From the NCBI GenBank assembly GCA_900111435.1, contig FOIY01000003.1, forward strand, positions 124,001-188,000: a stretch of DNA of 64,000 bases, in the 5' to 3' direction. The stretch comes from Ruminococcaceae bacterium KH2T8. GTDB lineage: Bacteria > Bacillota > Clostridia > Saccharofermentanales > Saccharofermentanaceae. The translations under genes and the position numbers were made by a program. Within the stretch, counting starts at the first letter, position 1. Every line of letters starts with the position of its first letter. The notes beneath the pieces were generated by a model. That model saw only the letters and a list, made by a program, of their open reading frames with translations. It was not told where the DNA came from and did not search any database. This document shows positions 63,501 through 64,000 of this stretch, piece by piece.

Positions 63501-64000
63501 TCGGCGATGGACATTACCTCACCTGTTGCCTTCATCTGAGTACCGAGGTCACGCTTAGCATATACGAACTTCTCGAAAGGCCACTTCGGGAACTTAACTG
63601 CTACATAGTCGAGCGCGGGCTCGAAAGCGGCATATGTGTTACCCGTAACGGCATTCTTGATCTCATCGAGACGGTAGCCCAATGCGATCTTTGTAGCAAC
63701 CTTGGCGATAGGATAACCCGTTGCCTTGGATGCAAGCGCAGAAGATCTTGAAACTCTGGGGTTAACCTCGATGACCGCATACTCAAAGGAATTAGGCTCA
63801 AGTGCGAACTGGCAGTTACATCCTCCCTCGACTCCGAGAGCATTGATGATGTTGAGAGCTGCGCTTCGAAGCATCTGATATTCCTTATCGGAAAGTGTTA
63901 CCGCGGGAGCGATAACGATAGAGTCACCTGTATGTACTCCGACGGGGTCAAGGTTCTCCATCGAGCAGACTGTAACAGTGTTACCCGTCTTATCTCTTAT
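60575..64000 (-). CDS. carB-dapF: Carbamoyl-phosphate synthase large subunit fused to diaminopimelate epimerase (partial)
   Basis: The frame enters at the right edge ([19 protein letters not shown], about residue 230 of CarB) and stays open to the dapF stop, so about 1141 residues are visible. CarB: end of the first ATP-grasp half, the oligomerisation domain, second half from [23 protein letters not shown] with [17 protein letters not shown], and the MGS-like allosteric domain. After a linker of about 15 residues follows a complete DapF: [15 protein letters not shown], catalytic Cys in [10 protein letters not shown] and in ACGTGACA. No ribosome site is seen at the internal ATG. Joins carbamoyl-phosphate and lysine/peptidoglycan synthesis. 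Confidence 0.93.
   Translation of the reverse strand: [1141 protein letters not shown]

Overview
The window looks like a chromosomal segment of an anaerobic member of the Clostridia (Bacillota), moderate in GC. Pointers are glutamine synthetase type III, an ammonium transporter fused to PII, an ANTAR antiterminator, LL-diaminopimelate aminotransferase (DapL), Rrf2/CymR-type regulators, strong AGGAGG ribosome sites and typical TTGACA/TATAAT promoters. About half of the window is devoted to sulfur amino acid acquisition and a further fifth to glutamine/nitrogen supply; the rest is housekeeping, c-di-GMP signalling and small membrane or lipoproteins of unknown role.

Region by region. 1-4000: a partial lipoprotein, a P-loop kinase-like protein, a PAS protein and zinc-ribbon membrane proteins. 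4000-6320: a candidate small RNA, iscU-iscS and a divergent Rrf2 regulator with two operators between. 6327-7019: a phosphatase. 7053-15123: one long minus-strand operon in the order Cys/Met-rich leader peptide, terminator, cysK, nifB, nifX-like, nifH, a second divergent cysK, nifD-like, nifK-like, nifX-like with a Cys/Gly loop, Rrf2. It carries only one NifDK-type pair and no NifEN, so it reads as a nitrogenase-like reductase rather than a nitrogenase; two cysteine synthases in the operon and cysteine-type control upstream suggest that it releases sulfide or a thiol from an organosulfur compound. 15134-20660: an SsuABC/TauABC-like importer, then a DUF4418/FtsX/ATPase unit and a GNAT. 20786-25207: a second attenuated operon, Cys-rich leader, trans-sulfuration enzyme, MalY-type lyase, CysE, LysR. 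The same 28-bp LysR-type operator sits before the importer operon and the cysK-nif operon, and an ACCTA-N8-ATAGG operator sits before iscS/rrf2, cysK-nif, the trans-sulfuration operon and metE, tying these genes into one regulon.

25200-25660, 43980-44100 and 60360-60480 hold an unexplained family of intergenic elements: two direct 6-7-mers followed by two inverted 6-7-mers with nearly fixed geometry (about 49 bp) but different 6-mers in different copies. 25879-29055 is an ABC-2 exporter; 29117-32279 has two paralogous zinc-ribbon membrane proteins around a promoter flanked by two Fur-like boxes driving a polytopic membrane protein; 33202-34058 a LytTR regulator and two tiny membrane proteins; 34256-38429 LysR, metE, metF. 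38520-43747 holds lipoproteins, a RelA/SpoT-like synthetase, a zinc-ribbon protein and a GGDEF protein, followed by tRNA-Val.

44225-50782 is a minus-strand glutamine operon (glutamine synthetase, ANTAR regulator, pyrG, dapL, glmS), divergent from glnN and amtB-PII; both divergent transcripts carry an intrinsic terminator in the leader. 55177-60133 holds a TIM-barrel protein, an Asp/Glu racemase-like protein and a large LacI-type sensor/EAL/beta-helix fusion. The right edge is a carB-dapF gene fusion cut off by the window end. All assignments are by reading motifs in the sequence; no database search was run.
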